The notes under the pieces are model-generated. The model was not told the origin of the DNA and did no database searches. It saw nothing but the letters and a program-made list of their open reading frames with translations. From positions 62,001 through 126,000 of the forward strand of contig JAFAER010000012.1 of NCBI GenBank assembly GCA_023423895.1: a stretch of DNA of 64,000 nucleotides, given 5' to 3'. This document shows, in pieces, positions 8,760 to 17,433 of the stretch. Position numbers and translations under genes: made by a program. Within the stretch, counting starts at the first letter, position 1; each line of letters begins with the position of its first letter. This stretch comes from Pseudomonadota bacterium. GTDB lineage: Bacteria; Myxococcota_A; Polyangia; Polyangiales; Polyangiaceae.

Positions 8760-9087
8760 GTCTGGATCCCGATCGCGACGAGCGCCTGTCACATCGACTG
8801 CAGCTCGAGATTTGAGCTCTCGAGGCCATCGATGCGCCAGTCGCTCGTCCGGTGATCCGATGAATCTGTGTCTGGGAATCATCCGGTCCATCGCGATTCT
8901 GGTTGACGCCGTTTCCGGTGATGACCGCGTCGATCGCGCGGGTCGTGTCGCGCTGAGCCTTGTGCGGCCGCACATACGCGCGCTGACGAGCGATTGACGA
9001 GAACGGGCCTCGCGAGGTGATCGCGACTGTGTTCGCGCGTCGGAGTGGCCTTCCCGGGAGGGCGAAATCTGCATGGTATGAGGGTGC
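8760..9087 (+). repeat. Conserved leader of HNH element, copy 1
   Basis: This gene-free stretch is closely matched by the sequence upstream of the second HNH gene (34190-34620). Shared blocks include GCTCTCGAGG with ATCGATGCGCCAGTCGCTCG, GGTTGACGgc, GCGGGTCGTG, GCGTNCTGACGAGCGAT, GGGCCTCGCGAGGTGATCGCG, GGAGTGGCCTTCCCGG and ATCTGCATGGTATG. It contains one copy (8814-8950) of a roughly 133-bp unit that is tandemly doubled at the other locus. Conservation of noncoding sequence together with the gene suggests that the leader is part of the element. Confidence 0.7.
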
Positions 9088-10479
9088 ATGACCAAGTTGG
9101 GGGACTTGTCGAACGACGAGCTGCTTGCTCGGCTCCGGACACACGTCGGCCGAGGCAACGTCTGGCTGGCAGGTTTGCTCGCATACCTCGCGGAGGTGGA
9201 CGCTCGGCGGCTGTATGCGGAGCAAGCGTGCACGTCGACATGGGACTTCTGCGTGCGAAGGCTCGGGATGAGCGAGAGCGAAGCGCAGCGCCGGATTGCT
9301 GTAGCTCGCCTCGTCCGGAGCTTCCCGCTGGCGCGCGGCTACCTCGAGCGCGGGGAGATCCATCTCTGCGCGCTGTACGAGTTGCACAAGCATCTGACCG
9401 TCGACAATCACGAGGAGCTCCTTCGCGAGGCGGTGGGCAAGACCACGAAGGCGGTCGCGGAGATCCTGGCCGCGTGGTTCCCGAAGCCCGACGTGCACCC
9501 GTGCATCGAGCCGCTCGCCCCTCAGCCGGCGCTGCCGGTCGCGGCGACGGGCGTACTTCCGCCGGGAGAGGTGGCTTTGCCGACGGCGTCGCCGCCGCCG
9601 ACGCCGGTGCGGCCGCGGGTCGAGCCGCTGTCGGCGAGCCGGTACCGAATCGAGCTCACGGTCTCCGCCGAGACGAAGGCGAAGCTCGAACGCATCCAGG
9701 ACCTCACGCGCCACCGCGACCCCTCGGGCAATCTGGAGAAGATCATCGAGGCGTCGATCGACCTTCTGCTGCTGAAGGTGGAGAAGGAGCGGCTCGGGAA
9801 GACCACCCGGCCGAAGACGAAGACGCGCTCCGCGACGACCGATGCGGGTGGGGGGACGAGCAGCGCGGCACCCGCCAAGCCGGCACGGCGCGGGCACGTT
9901 GCGAGGGCGACTCGGCGCGAGGTCTGGGCTCGGGACGCGGAGCGATGCACCTATGTCGACGCGGAGGGCAATCGTTGCCCGGCGCGAGGGCTTCTCGAGC
10001 TCGATCACATCGACCCGAAAGCCCTCGGGGGCAGTGACGAGGCAGCAAACCTCCGACTTCGGTGTCGGGTCCACAATCGCCTTCATGCCGAGCAGGTCTT
10101 CGGACGCGCGCACGTCGAGGAACGGATCCACTTGCGACAACGGAAGTACGTCGCGACCGCTCAGGCCGAACGTACGCACGTCGTCGCCGCGCAGATCCCG
10201 CGGACGTCCACCGCGGCCGCCGCCGCCCAGGCGCAAGGGAAGGACGTCGCGGCCGCTCAGGCACCACGAAAGTCCGTCGCGGCCGCTCAGGCAGCCCGAA
10301 CGTACGCCGCGGCCGCGGCCGCCCAAGCACCGCCGTTCGAGGCCGCAGCGCGGGGACTGCGCTCGCTTGGCTTCCGCGAGGCCGAGGTGCGCGAGGTCAT
10401 CGCACGGCTTGCGACGAGCCTCGCCCCGGACACGGCGGTCGAGACCATCATCAGAGACGCGCTCAGACGGCTCACGTAG
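9088..10479 (+). CDS. HNH endonuclease, multi-copy family, copy 1
   Basis: A 463-residue protein. An N-terminal helical domain (LSNDELLARL...YLAEVDARRLYAE...LGMSESEAQRRIAVARL) resembles the region preceding HNH motifs in DUF222-like proteins. A second helical segment (AKLERIQDL...EKIIEASIDLLL) follows. The HNH core is at about 285-345: CTYVDAEGNRCPARG, LELDHIDPKALGG and NLRLRCRVHNRLHA, with catalytic DH and metal-binding Asn/His. A low-complexity tail of 10-residue repeats (VAAAQAPRKS-like) follows, and the last 45 residues resemble RuvA domain III (GLRSLGF...AVETIIRDALRRL). These proteins are presumed metal-dependent DNA nucleases, but their real role is not known. A near twin lies at 34652-36133 and a dead copy at 36320-37110. 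Confidence 0.85.
   Translation: MTKLGDLSNDELLARLRTHVGRGNVWLAGLLAYLAEVDARRLYAEQACTSTWDFCVRRLGMSESEAQRRIAVARLVRSFPLARGYLERGEIHLCALYELHKHLTVDNHEELLREAVGKTTKAVAEILAAWFPKPDVHPCIEPLAPQPALPVAATGVLPPGEVALPTASPPPTPVRPRVEPLSASRYRIELTVSAETKAKLERIQDLTRHRDPSGNLEKIIEASIDLLLLKVEKERLGKTTRPKTKTRSATTDAGGGTSSAAPAKPARRGHVARATRREVWARDAERCTYVDAEGNRCPARGLLELDHIDPKALGGSDEAANLRLRCRVHNRLHAEQVFGRAHVEERIHLRQRKYVATAQAERTHVVAAQIPRTSTAAAAAQAQGKDVAAAQAPRKSVAAAQAARTYAAAAAAQAPPFEAAARGLRSLGFREAEVREVIARLATSLAPDTAVETIIRDALRRLT
10147..10336 (+). repeat. In-frame 30-bp repeat in HNH gene copy 1
   Basis: Five to six degenerate 30-bp units encode 10-residue repeats of the form VAAAQA-x-R-x-x between the HNH core and the RuvA-C-like tail. 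The twin gene has only about two units at this position, so copy number varies and the segment is probably a flexible spacer expanding by slippage. Confidence 0.7.
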
Positions 10480-10577
10480 AGCTGCGGGGGCCTGATTCGC
10501 GCGAGCTCGCCGTGATTCTGCTGCTCCCGTCTCACGCGGCTACCGCCAGCGTGCCGCTCCCACTCAGGGGGACGCGG

Positions 10578-10920
10578 CAGGTCTGGACGCCGCGAGGGCC
10601 GCTACCGATGGTGTGTCCCCGGCAGGTCTGGCCCTCCGGACCGCGATGCCGATGGGGCACCAGACAGGTCTGGACCCCGGGAGTGCCGGTACCGATGGTG
10701 TCCTCGGCAGGTCTCGTCCTCGGGGCCCCCGATGCCGATGGGGCACCGGCCAGGTCTGGACGCCGGAAGGGCCGGTACCGATGGTGTCCTCGGCAGGTCT
10801 GGTCGTCGGGATCCCCGATGCCGATGGGCACCGCGCAGGTCTGACCCCGGGCGCCCCGATGCCGATGGGCACCGCAGGTCTGACCCCCGGGCGCCCCCGA
10901 TGCGATGGGGCACTGGCACG
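10578..10920. repeat. 43-bp tandem repeat array
   Basis: About eight degenerate units of 39-45 bp each begin with CAGGTCTG (10578, 10623, 10665, 10708, 10751, 10794, 10836, 10875) and continue into GCCGATGGGGCAC or ACCGATGGTGTCC. The unit is not a multiple of three and all frames are poor, so it is a noncoding minisatellite. The following 10921-11240 shows no gene, RNA or repeat that I can support, only a C-rich lead-in to the next gene. Confidence 0.85.
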
Positions 10921-11240
10921 TCGCCAACCCCGATCGCCCCAAAGTCGTCGCGCCCGCGCGGCCCCAGACCACGTCCCGTCCGGTCGGACTGCTACTCGCC
11001 CAGTGGGTGCGCCTACGGCTCGTCCGGACACGCAAGGTCGGAAGCCCGGAAGACGTCGATCCCACCAACCTTCCGCCCTTCCGTGGAATCTCTCTCTTCC
11101 CCCGTCCTGTCCGCTGGCCCGCACGCCGATCGCGGCCATCTGCGCGGAGATCAACGCGTATTCCACCGTCTCCCCGACGTCCCGCCCGTCCGGCCGACCT
11201 TGCGCGATGGCGCGGCGCGTAGCAGAACCGCACCCGTCGC

Positions 11241-12071
11241 ATGAGGTCGATCTTGCGGATGTCGAGATACGCCGGCGCGTGCTCCCTCGCGGCTGCGCTC
11301 GTCTGGGGCTGTGCCCAGGGCGACGCCGGCGACTTCGGGCCGGACTTCGATCCATCGCTGCCGGAGGTCGACGCGTCGTGGAGCCCGTCGCCGAACACGC
11401 CGAGCGAGAAGATGCCGGCCAAGGAGAAAGAGAAGGCGGACGGCGGCTCCGAGGACGACGAGTCGACGGAGCCGGGCGACGATGACCCTCCGCCCACCGC
11501 CGTTGCGCCGGACGCGGGCCCGCCGCCGACGACGCCTTCGTCGGGGCCGAAGCCCACGCAAGGTGAGGTCCTCATCACCGAGGTCATGTACGACCCGACG
11601 ACGACCGAGCCGGCGAGCGAGTGGATCGAGGTCTACAACAAGTCTTCCGGCACGCGCACGCTGAGCGGTCTCACGATCGAAGACGGCGGAGAGCGCACGC
11701 ATCTCATCGGCGCGGGCGTGACGATCGCGCCGGGCGCGTACGTCGTGCTCGTGCGGAGCAAGTCGTCGGCGGCCGCCGCGAAGGTGCCTGCAGCCGCCAT
11801 CGTCTACGAATACGCCGCCGGGCTACCGAGCAACGCCGGCATCCAGCTCGCGAACGGTACGAGCGGCGGCGTCGTCCTCCGTGACGGATCGAACAAAATC
11901 GCGCAGGCGAGCTACGGCGGGTGGTTCTCGCAGTCGGGCGGCAGCTCGATCCAGCTGAAGACGCTCACGCACCCGGCGAGCCTCCAGAGCTCGAACTGGT
12001 GCGTCTCGCACAATGCGTGGGCGTCCGGCTCGGACAAGGGCACGCCGGGCGCCGCGAGCGACTGCCCCTGA
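11241..12071 (+). CDS. Lamin-tail-domain lipoprotein
   Basis: A 276-residue predicted lipoprotein: signal peptide with lipobox VWGC (Cys24), then a Pro/Asp/Glu/Lys-rich disordered linker to about residue 105. A lamin-tail (LTD) domain follows (about 108-275), with the typical start GEVLITEVMYDP and SEWIEVYNKSSG, an Ig-like beta pattern (LSGLTIEDGG, IAPGAYVVLVRS) and a Cys pair near the end (NWCVSHN, SDCP) that may form a disulfide. LTD domains occur on secreted bacterial nucleases and surface proteins and are thought to mediate binding; no enzyme domain is attached here. ATG 11241 directly precedes a good signal peptide. It stands alone after the tandem repeat array. Confidence 0.85.
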   Translation: MRSILRMSRYAGACSLAAALVWGCAQGDAGDFGPDFDPSLPEVDASWSPSPNTPSEKMPAKEKEKADGGSEDDESTEPGDDDPPPTAVAPDAGPPPTTPSSGPKPTQGEVLITEVMYDPTTTEPASEWIEVYNKSSGTRTLSGLTIEDGGERTHLIGAGVTIAPGAYVVLVRSKSSAAAAKVPAAAIVYEYAAGLPSNAGIQLANGTSGGVVLRDGSNKIAQASYGGWFSQSGGSSIQLKTLTHPASLQSSNWCVSHNAWASGSDKGTPGAASDCP

Positions 12072-12182
12072 AGACGCCGCGTCGAGAACGCCGAGGCGAA
12101 CCCGAGCATCTGCCGCACCGCCGAGCTCCTTCGTGCGTCGAGCCGGAGCGTCCGGACGAGACGATCGGGGCTCGGATGGCCA

Positions 12183-12485
12183 ATGGCCCGAGCGCGGAGT
12201 AGCTTCAACCTCGTGAACGCGCGAACGAAGAAGATCCTCGCGGAGGCGCTGGAGCTGTCGGTGGAGGATCGGGCGCTGCTCGCAGCTGCGCTCGAAGCGA
12301 GCGTCGACGACGACCTCGACGAAGGAGCCGAGGACGACGCGACGCCGGCGGAGATCGAGCAAGCGTGGGCCGAGGAGATCCAGCGACGCGTCGACGAGGT
12401 GCTCGCAGGGCGCAGCAATGCACGACCTGCGGCTGAAGCCATCGCTGAGGTGCGAGCGCGGCTCCAGGCCTCGCGCCAGCGATGA
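12183..12485 (+). CDS. Addiction-module antitoxin (TIGR02574-like)
   Basis: A 100-residue acidic helical protein. The pattern EALELSVEDRALLAAALEASV, followed by an acidic stretch, then EIEQAWAEEIQRRVDEVLAG and a C-terminal EVRARLQ, matches the small 'putative addiction module component' family, which is normally encoded just upstream of a RelE/ParE toxin and neutralises it. Its stop overlaps the toxin start by 4 nt (ATGA), which is standard for these pairs and implies translational coupling. No clear ribosome site precedes ATG 12183; the in-frame GTG at about 12213 is an alternative start. The partner toxin gene is frameshifted, so this antitoxin may now be an orphan. Confidence 0.8.
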   Translation: MARARSSFNLVNARTKKILAEALELSVEDRALLAAALEASVDDDLDEGAEDDATPAEIEQAWAEEIQRRVDEVLAGRSNARPAAEAIAEVRARLQASRQR

Positions 12486-12813
12486 CGAAGCCGGTCGTCG
12501 TTGCAGATGCCGCCCTGCGTGAGCTCGAACGCGCAGCCAAGTGGTACGAGCAACAGCGCGAAGGCCTGGGCGATGAGCTGATCGACACGTCAACGCCATC
12601 TTCGAGCAGCTACATTCCGGAACGCTTCACACTCGAGCCGTCCCGGGCGTCTCCACCACGCACGTCCGCCGTGTCCTCGTCGAGCGATATCCCTACGCCG
12701 TCATCTTCACCGAGACCGACGACCTCATCCACGTCGTTGCAATCGCGCATCTGAAGCGCCGGCCTCGCTACTGGCAAGGACGCCTTCGTCGGATCCGGGG
12801 CTCGGGCCCATGA
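12482..12813 (+). pseudogene. ParE/RelE-family toxin, frameshifted
   Basis: The first frame encodes a normal ParE-like start (VVVADAALRELERAAKWYEQQREGLGDELID) and then turns into Ser/Pro-rich nonsense. From about 12588 another frame continues the family sequence: VNAIFEQL, THVRRVLVERYPYAVIFTE, DLIHVVAIAHLKRRPRYWQ, ending at the TGA at 12811-12813. Adding one base near 12586-12590 would restore a protein of about 110 residues, the usual family size. The simplest reading is a one-base deletion that killed a ribosome-dependent or gyrase-targeting toxin; a sequencing error is the alternative. The antitoxin upstream is intact. Confidence 0.8.
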
Positions 12814-12988
12814 AGGGGCGCTAGCGCCGCCGGCGGACCGTGGGGGCGCCTGCGCGCTCGAGCGCATCGACACATCGCAGGAGCAGGAATGGATGGGGCC
12901 GCCCCAGCCAGCGCGGGCGGCGTCTCTCCCACGCTGCCCTCCATGTCGACCGCCGTGCCGCGGCAATGGTCGAGCTGACGGCTGACCT

Positions 12989-14821
12989 TTGGTAGCCTCC
13001 TTCGTGGTGGGGGCACATCGACTCTTGGCGGAGTCCGTCGACGAGGCCGTGTTCATCACGGAGCTCGACGGCCGGATGTTGTACGCGAACGCCGCGCTCC
13101 AGCGGCTCACAGGTCACGGCCTCGCGCACCTTCACCTCCGGCAAGGCGACAGTCCACTTCTGCATCGCGAGGACGCCGCCCGCGTCGCGCGGTTCATCGG
13201 GGAGTTCCTCGAGAGCGGCGCCGAGGTCTCGCCGCCGATCGAAAAACGCTTCGTCGATCGGTGGGGCCAGGCCCAGTGGTACCGCTCTGTCGTCGGGCGG
13301 GTGCGCTTCGACGATCGGGAGGCGCTCCAGTTCGTCACCCGTCCGCTCGACGGTGCGGATGCGAAGGCTCCGACGGTCGATCTGCTGCGTGAGTACCGCA
13401 TCCTCGTCCAGAACGCGGGCGACGGCATCACGAAGCTCGATGCCGGCGGGCGCTTCCTCTTCTTCAACGAGCGCTTCTGCGAGATCGTCGCCCGGGATCC
13501 GATCGAGCTCGGAAAGACGCGCGTCGCGGACCTCGTCCATCCGGACCGGCGAGGCGAGGCGGAGCAGTTCCTCGTGCCTGGCCAGTTCGACATCGAGCTG
13601 GTGAACGGCGCCGGGGAGGTGGTGCGCGTCGAGGTCGTGGTCTCGCCGCTCACGCCAGACACGGGGGTCATGGCGCTCGTCCGCGACGTGACCGAGCAGC
13701 GAAGGCTCGAGCGCGAGCTCCACAACCGGGAGAAGCTCCACGGGCTGTCGCTGCTGGCGGGCGGAGTGGCGCACGACTTGAACAACTTCCTCGCGGTGGT
13801 CCGCACGAACAGCACGCTCGCGGAGGCCGCCGAGGTCACCGGGAGGCCCGTGACGCCCTTCTTGCACGAGATCCGCGAAGCCTGCGGCAAGGCCGCGGCG
13901 CTCTGTGCTCGTCTCCTCGCCGTGTCCGGCAACGCGCCCGTCCAGCGCGCGCGCGTCGAGCTCGGGGCGATGGTGGAGGAGATCGTCGCGCTCATCCGGC
14001 GGAACACCCCGGCATCGATCTCGCTGCTCTGGCAGACCGAGCGGCCTGTCTTCGTCTCCGGCGACGTGACGTCGCTCCAGCCGCTCGTGATGAACCTCGT
14101 CCGAAATGCGTCCGACGCGATCGGCGCTCGTCCCGGACACATCCAGATCGAGATCGGGATCGCGGAGCAGACGGCCGAGACCCTGGCCCGTCTCGAGCCG
14201 CGCGGACAGCTCGCGCCGGGACCGTCCGGCTACATCCGCGTGCGCGACGACGGCGCGGGGATGGACGCGAGCACGCGCGCGCGGATGTTCGACCCCTTCT
14301 TCACGACGAAGCCGAACGGACACGGACTCGGCCTCTCGTCCGTGCTCGGCACGGTGCGTTCGCATGGCGGTGCGATCGGGGTCGAGAGCGCCGTGGGCGC
14401 CGGCACCACGATCGCCGTGTACCTGCCGCTGGTCGCGCCGGAGCGCGCGAGCCAGGTCCCGGTGACCGCGGGCGCGAACGCCGTCGTCCTCGTCGTCGAC
14501 GACGAGCCGGCCCTTCGCCGCTCCATCTGCCTCATGCTCGCGAGCGCCGGGTTCGACACGATCGAAGCGAGCGACGGGCACGAGGCGGTCGAGCACGTGA
14601 AGCGCCGCGAAAACATCGGCGTCGTGTTGCTCGATGCCTCGATGCCGGTCATGGGAGGCATCGAAGCCGCGCGCGAGATCCGCTGCGTCCGCCCCGGGCT
14701 ACCCATGGTCATGATGAGCGGACACCCGCAGGAGCCGCTCGTGGGCATCGAGATGGTCACCAAGCCGTTCGATCCGGATGCGCTCGTCGAGCTGCTCCGG
14801 AGCGTGATCGCAGAATCGTGA
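12989..14821 (+). CDS. PAS-PAS hybrid histidine kinase with receiver domain
   Basis: About 610 residues, no membrane segment. PAS domain 1 is at about 10-110 (SVDEAVFITELDGRMLYANAAL), PAS domain 2 at about 135-245 (NAGDGITKLDAGGRFLFFNERF). The dimerisation domain has the phospho-acceptor His262 in GGVAHDLNNFLAVV, typical of NtrB/HisKA_4-like kinases. The catalytic domain has the N box NLVRNASDAIG, DDGAGMD, and GHGLGLSSV. The receiver domain carries VVDDEPALRR, phospho-acceptor Asp549 (VVLLDASMP) and the final VTKPF lysine. The kinase and receiver probably work in phosphorelay. The reported start is a TTG; GTG 13004/13007 or TTG 13022 (preceded by GGGGG) are alternatives, since PAS1 begins near residue 10. 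No response regulator gene is adjacent. Confidence 0.9.
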   Translation: MVASFVVGAHRLLAESVDEAVFITELDGRMLYANAALQRLTGHGLAHLHLRQGDSPLLHREDAARVARFIGEFLESGAEVSPPIEKRFVDRWGQAQWYRSVVGRVRFDDREALQFVTRPLDGADAKAPTVDLLREYRILVQNAGDGITKLDAGGRFLFFNERFCEIVARDPIELGKTRVADLVHPDRRGEAEQFLVPGQFDIELVNGAGEVVRVEVVVSPLTPDTGVMALVRDVTEQRRLERELHNREKLHGLSLLAGGVAHDLNNFLAVVRTNSTLAEAAEVTGRPVTPFLHEIREACGKAAALCARLLAVSGNAPVQRARVELGAMVEEIVALIRRNTPASISLLWQTERPVFVSGDVTSLQPLVMNLVRNASDAIGARPGHIQIEIGIAEQTAETLARLEPRGQLAPGPSGYIRVRDDGAGMDASTRARMFDPFFTTKPNGHGLGLSSVLGTVRSHGGAIGVESAVGAGTTIAVYLPLVAPERASQVPVTAGANAVVLVVDDEPALRRSICLMLASAGFDTIEASDGHEAVEHVKRRENIGVVLLDASMPVMGGIEAAREIRCVRPGLPMVMMSGHPQEPLVGIEMVTKPFDPDALVELLRSVIAES

Positions 14822-14831
14822 CGTGCGAGCG

Positions 14832-15938
14832 CTACGACGCGATCGCGCTCCAGAAGTCCCGGAGATCGTCGGGCAGCGGCGCCTCGATCGACAGCGGCGC
14901 TCCGGTGATCGGATGGGAAAGGGAGAGGCGCGCCGCGTGGAGGGCGTGCCGCGGCAGCTCGAGCATCCGGAGATCGTCCTCCGTGAGCTCGCCGTCGGCG
15001 CCGCGGGCGAAACACGTCTCGTCCGGCCCATAGAGCTTGTCGCCCACGATCGGCGCGCCGAGCGCGGCGAGGTGGACGCGGATCTGGTGCTGCCGTCCCG
15101 TCTCGAGCTCGCAGCGGACCAGGGCGTACGCGCGGCCGCTCGCGGAGGTGCGCGTCTCCTCGACGAGGAAGCGCGTGGAGGCGGAGAGCGCGTCCGGCGT
15201 CTGGCCGAGGCGCATCTTGACGCGGTAGCGTCCGGTGGTATCGAGCTCGAGCGAGCGCTCGAAGCGGAAGGCGCCCGGCCCGTCGGCCGCCGGCGTGACG
15301 GTGGCGCCGAGCTCGGAGGCACGGGAAGGGTCGGGGACGCCCCACGTGATGGCGCGGTAGGTCTTGTCGATGCCGGCCCGCCCTTCGATCTGCTTCTTGA
15401 GCGCGCGGTCGCACTCGGGGCTCTTCGAGCAGATGAGCACGCCGCTCGTCTCACGGTCGAGCCGGTGGCCGAGCGAGACGAACTGGCCCGGCCGGGCGTC
15501 CTTGAGCACCTTGATGAGCGTGTTGCGGTGGTAACGCGCCGTGGGGTGCACCGGCAGGAGCGCCGGCTTGTCGACGGCGAACAGGTGCTCGTCCTCCACG
15601 AGGATGGGCACGTTCGTCGGCACCGGATCTTCGTCCCACGGCGGGCGCCACAAGAGGACGAGCTCTTCGGCCTGGACGCGATGGTTCGGACGGAGGCGCT
15701 TGCCCTTCACGTCGAAGGCGCTGTTGCGCACGATGAACTGCGTGCGCGTGCGGCTCGTGCGGCGGAGCTGCCCCTGGAGGAAGACGTCGAGCCGCTGGCC
15801 GGCGAGCTCGGGCGGGACCCGGAAGATGCTCAGCACCGAGCCTTCGGACACGCCTTCCGGGCGCACCAGGCGATCGAGATCGGTCTCGGAGACGCGGAGC
15901 CGGCTCACCAGAGCTCTCTTACCACGCGGCGCCTGCAA
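14832..15938 (-). CDS. RluA-family 23S rRNA/tRNA pseudouridine synthase
   Basis: A 368-residue enzyme that isomerises uridine to pseudouridine in structured RNA. An S4-like RNA-binding segment (about 40-100: RVPPELAGQRLDVFLQGQLRRTSRT) precedes the catalytic domain, which has the motif HRLDRETSGVLI with the catalytic Asp, the KTYRAITWG motif, and the C-terminal GRQHQIRVHLAALG and IVGDKLYG signatures of RluA/C/D. The exact target cannot be told from sequence. It is convergent with the hybrid kinase (10-bp gap) and divergent from glgA (59 bp). Start 15938 places about 30 Arg-rich residues before the S4 domain; a downstream start near residue 30 is possible. Confidence 0.9.
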   Translation of the reverse strand: MQAPRGKRALVSRLRVSETDLDRLVRPEGVSEGSVLSIFRVPPELAGQRLDVFLQGQLRRTSRTRTQFIVRNSAFDVKGKRLRPNHRVQAEELVLLWRPPWDEDPVPTNVPILVEDEHLFAVDKPALLPVHPTARYHRNTLIKVLKDARPGQFVSLGHRLDRETSGVLICSKSPECDRALKKQIEGRAGIDKTYRAITWGVPDPSRASELGATVTPAADGPGAFRFERSLELDTTGRYRVKMRLGQTPDALSASTRFLVEETRTSASGRAYALVRCELETGRQHQIRVHLAALGAPIVGDKLYGPDETCFARGADGELTEDDLRMLELPRHALHAARLSLSHPITGAPLSIEAPLPDDLRDFWSAIAS

Positions 15939-15997
15939 AACCGTGTTATCTAGGGGCCACCCTCGGGTGTGCCAGTGCCCCGTCGGTCCGAATCGAC

Positions 15998-17428
15998 ATG
16001 GAGATCCTCTTCGTCACGACCGAGCTCGCCCCGTACGTCAAGGTCGGAGGCCTCGCCGACGTCAGCGCAGCGCTGCCGAAGACGCTCAAGTCTCTCGGCC
16101 ACCGCGTCACCGTCGTCATGCCGCGCTATCCGGCATTCGAGGAGGCGGGGCTCTTGATGGCGCGACGCCTGACGCCGCTCCGGCTCACGCTCGGCGAGCA
16201 GACGCACGAGGTGACCGTCTACGACGGACGGCTCTCTTCTCAGGTCGAGCTCGCGCTGCTCGATGCGCCGGGGCTGTTCGACCGTCCGGGCGTCTACGGC
16301 GAGAAGGGCGAGGACTACCCGGACAACGCGCTCCGGTTCGCTCTTCTGTCGCGCGCCGCCGCGGAGCTCGCACGGCAGCGCGCCGGTGACGGCGCTCCGT
16401 TCGACGTCGTGCACGCGAACGACTGGCCGACGGCGCTCGTCGGGAAGTACCTGAAGGACCTCGGCGTGAAGACGCCGAGCGTGCTCACGATCCACAACAT
16501 CGCGCACCAGGGCGTGTTCCCGAAGGAGACCCTCCCGGCGCTCGGCCTGTCGTGGGAGGACTTCACCGTCGGCGGGATCGAGTTCTACGGCTCGGTCAAC
16601 CTGCTGAAGCAGGGCATCGTCTCGGCCGACACCGTCACGACGGTGAGCGCGACGTATGCGCGCCAGATCCAGTCCGCCGAGGACGAGAACCGCCTCGATG
16701 GCGTGCTCAGGGCCAAGGGGAAGGTGCTCGGGATCGTCAACGGCGTCGACTACGGCGTCTGGAACCCCGCGACCGACTCGCATATCGCCGCGCGCTTCGA
16801 CGCCGAAGACGCGTCGAACAAGGCGCGCTGCAAGGGCGCGCTCCGCAAGGAGCTCGGCTTCCCGATCGAGCCCGACGTGCCGATCATCGCGTCGGTCGGA
16901 CGGGTCGTTCCGCAGAAGGGGAGCGATCTCGTCGCGGAGGTCGTCCCGCGCCTCGTCCGCGGGAGTGACGTGCAGATCGTCATCGCCGGATCGGGCGACG
17001 AGGCGATCATGGCAAAGCTGAATGCGGCCGCTCAGAAGTCGCACGGTCGCGCCGTCTACGTCGGCAACGCGAGCGAGCCGCTCGTGCACCGCATCTTCGC
17101 CGCGGCGGACATCGTCCTCGTGCCGAGCCGCTTCGAGCCGTGTGGCCTCGTGCAGCTCTACGCGCAGCGGTACGGCGCGCTGCCGGTCGCGCGCGCGACG
17201 GGCGGGCTCGTCGACACGATCGTCGACTGCGATGCCAAGCTCGAGACCGGGACCGGCTTCCACTTCGAGGAGCCCACGGCGGACGCGCTCTACGCTGCGA
17301 CGCAGCGAGCGATCGCGGCGTACTCGAGCCCGCGCTGGGGCACCCTCCGCCGTCGGGTGATGCGCCTCGATCGTGGCTGGGAGCGTGCGGCTCGCCAGTA
17401 CGAGCAGGCCTACAAGGCGCTGAAGTAG
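15998..17428 (+). CDS. glgA: Glycogen (starch) synthase
   Basis: A 476-residue GT5-family glycosyltransferase, close to the usual GlgA length of 475-480, transferring glucose from ADP-glucose to the non-reducing end of an alpha-1,4-glucan. The N-terminal MEILFVTTELAPYVKVGGLADV includes the KVGGL ADP-glucose motif. Other family signatures are VHANDWPTAL, SVGRVVPQKGSDL in the C-terminal Rossmann domain, and the E-x7-E region PSRFEPCGLVQLYAQRYG. The start gives the canonical N-terminus. No other glg genes are near; a 37-codon lipoprotein-like frame begins 5 nt after the stop. Confidence 0.96.
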   Translation: MEILFVTTELAPYVKVGGLADVSAALPKTLKSLGHRVTVVMPRYPAFEEAGLLMARRLTPLRLTLGEQTHEVTVYDGRLSSQVELALLDAPGLFDRPGVYGEKGEDYPDNALRFALLSRAAAELARQRAGDGAPFDVVHANDWPTALVGKYLKDLGVKTPSVLTIHNIAHQGVFPKETLPALGLSWEDFTVGGIEFYGSVNLLKQGIVSADTVTTVSATYARQIQSAEDENRLDGVLRAKGKVLGIVNGVDYGVWNPATDSHIAARFDAEDASNKARCKGALRKELGFPIEPDVPIIASVGRVVPQKGSDLVAEVVPRLVRGSDVQIVIAGSGDEAIMAKLNAAAQKSHGRAVYVGNASEPLVHRIFAAADIVLVPSRFEPCGLVQLYAQRYGALPVARATGGLVDTIVDCDAKLETGTGFHFEEPTADALYAATQRAIAAYSSPRWGTLRRRVMRLDRGWERAARQYEQAYKALK

Positions 17429-17433
17429 CCCCG

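Noticed and set aside
10578..10920. CRISPR array
   Set aside because: Repeats are degenerate along their whole length with no unique spacers, and no cas genes are in the window.
12482..12813. Programmed ribosomal frameshift in the toxin gene
   Set aside because: No slippery heptamer or following structure is seen at 12580-12595; a simple deletion is the better explanation.
12821..14596. 591-codon open frame on the minus strand
   Set aside because: It is antisense to the hybrid histidine kinase, is Arg/Asp/His-rich with no motif, and exists because GC-rich codon bias keeps the opposite frame open.
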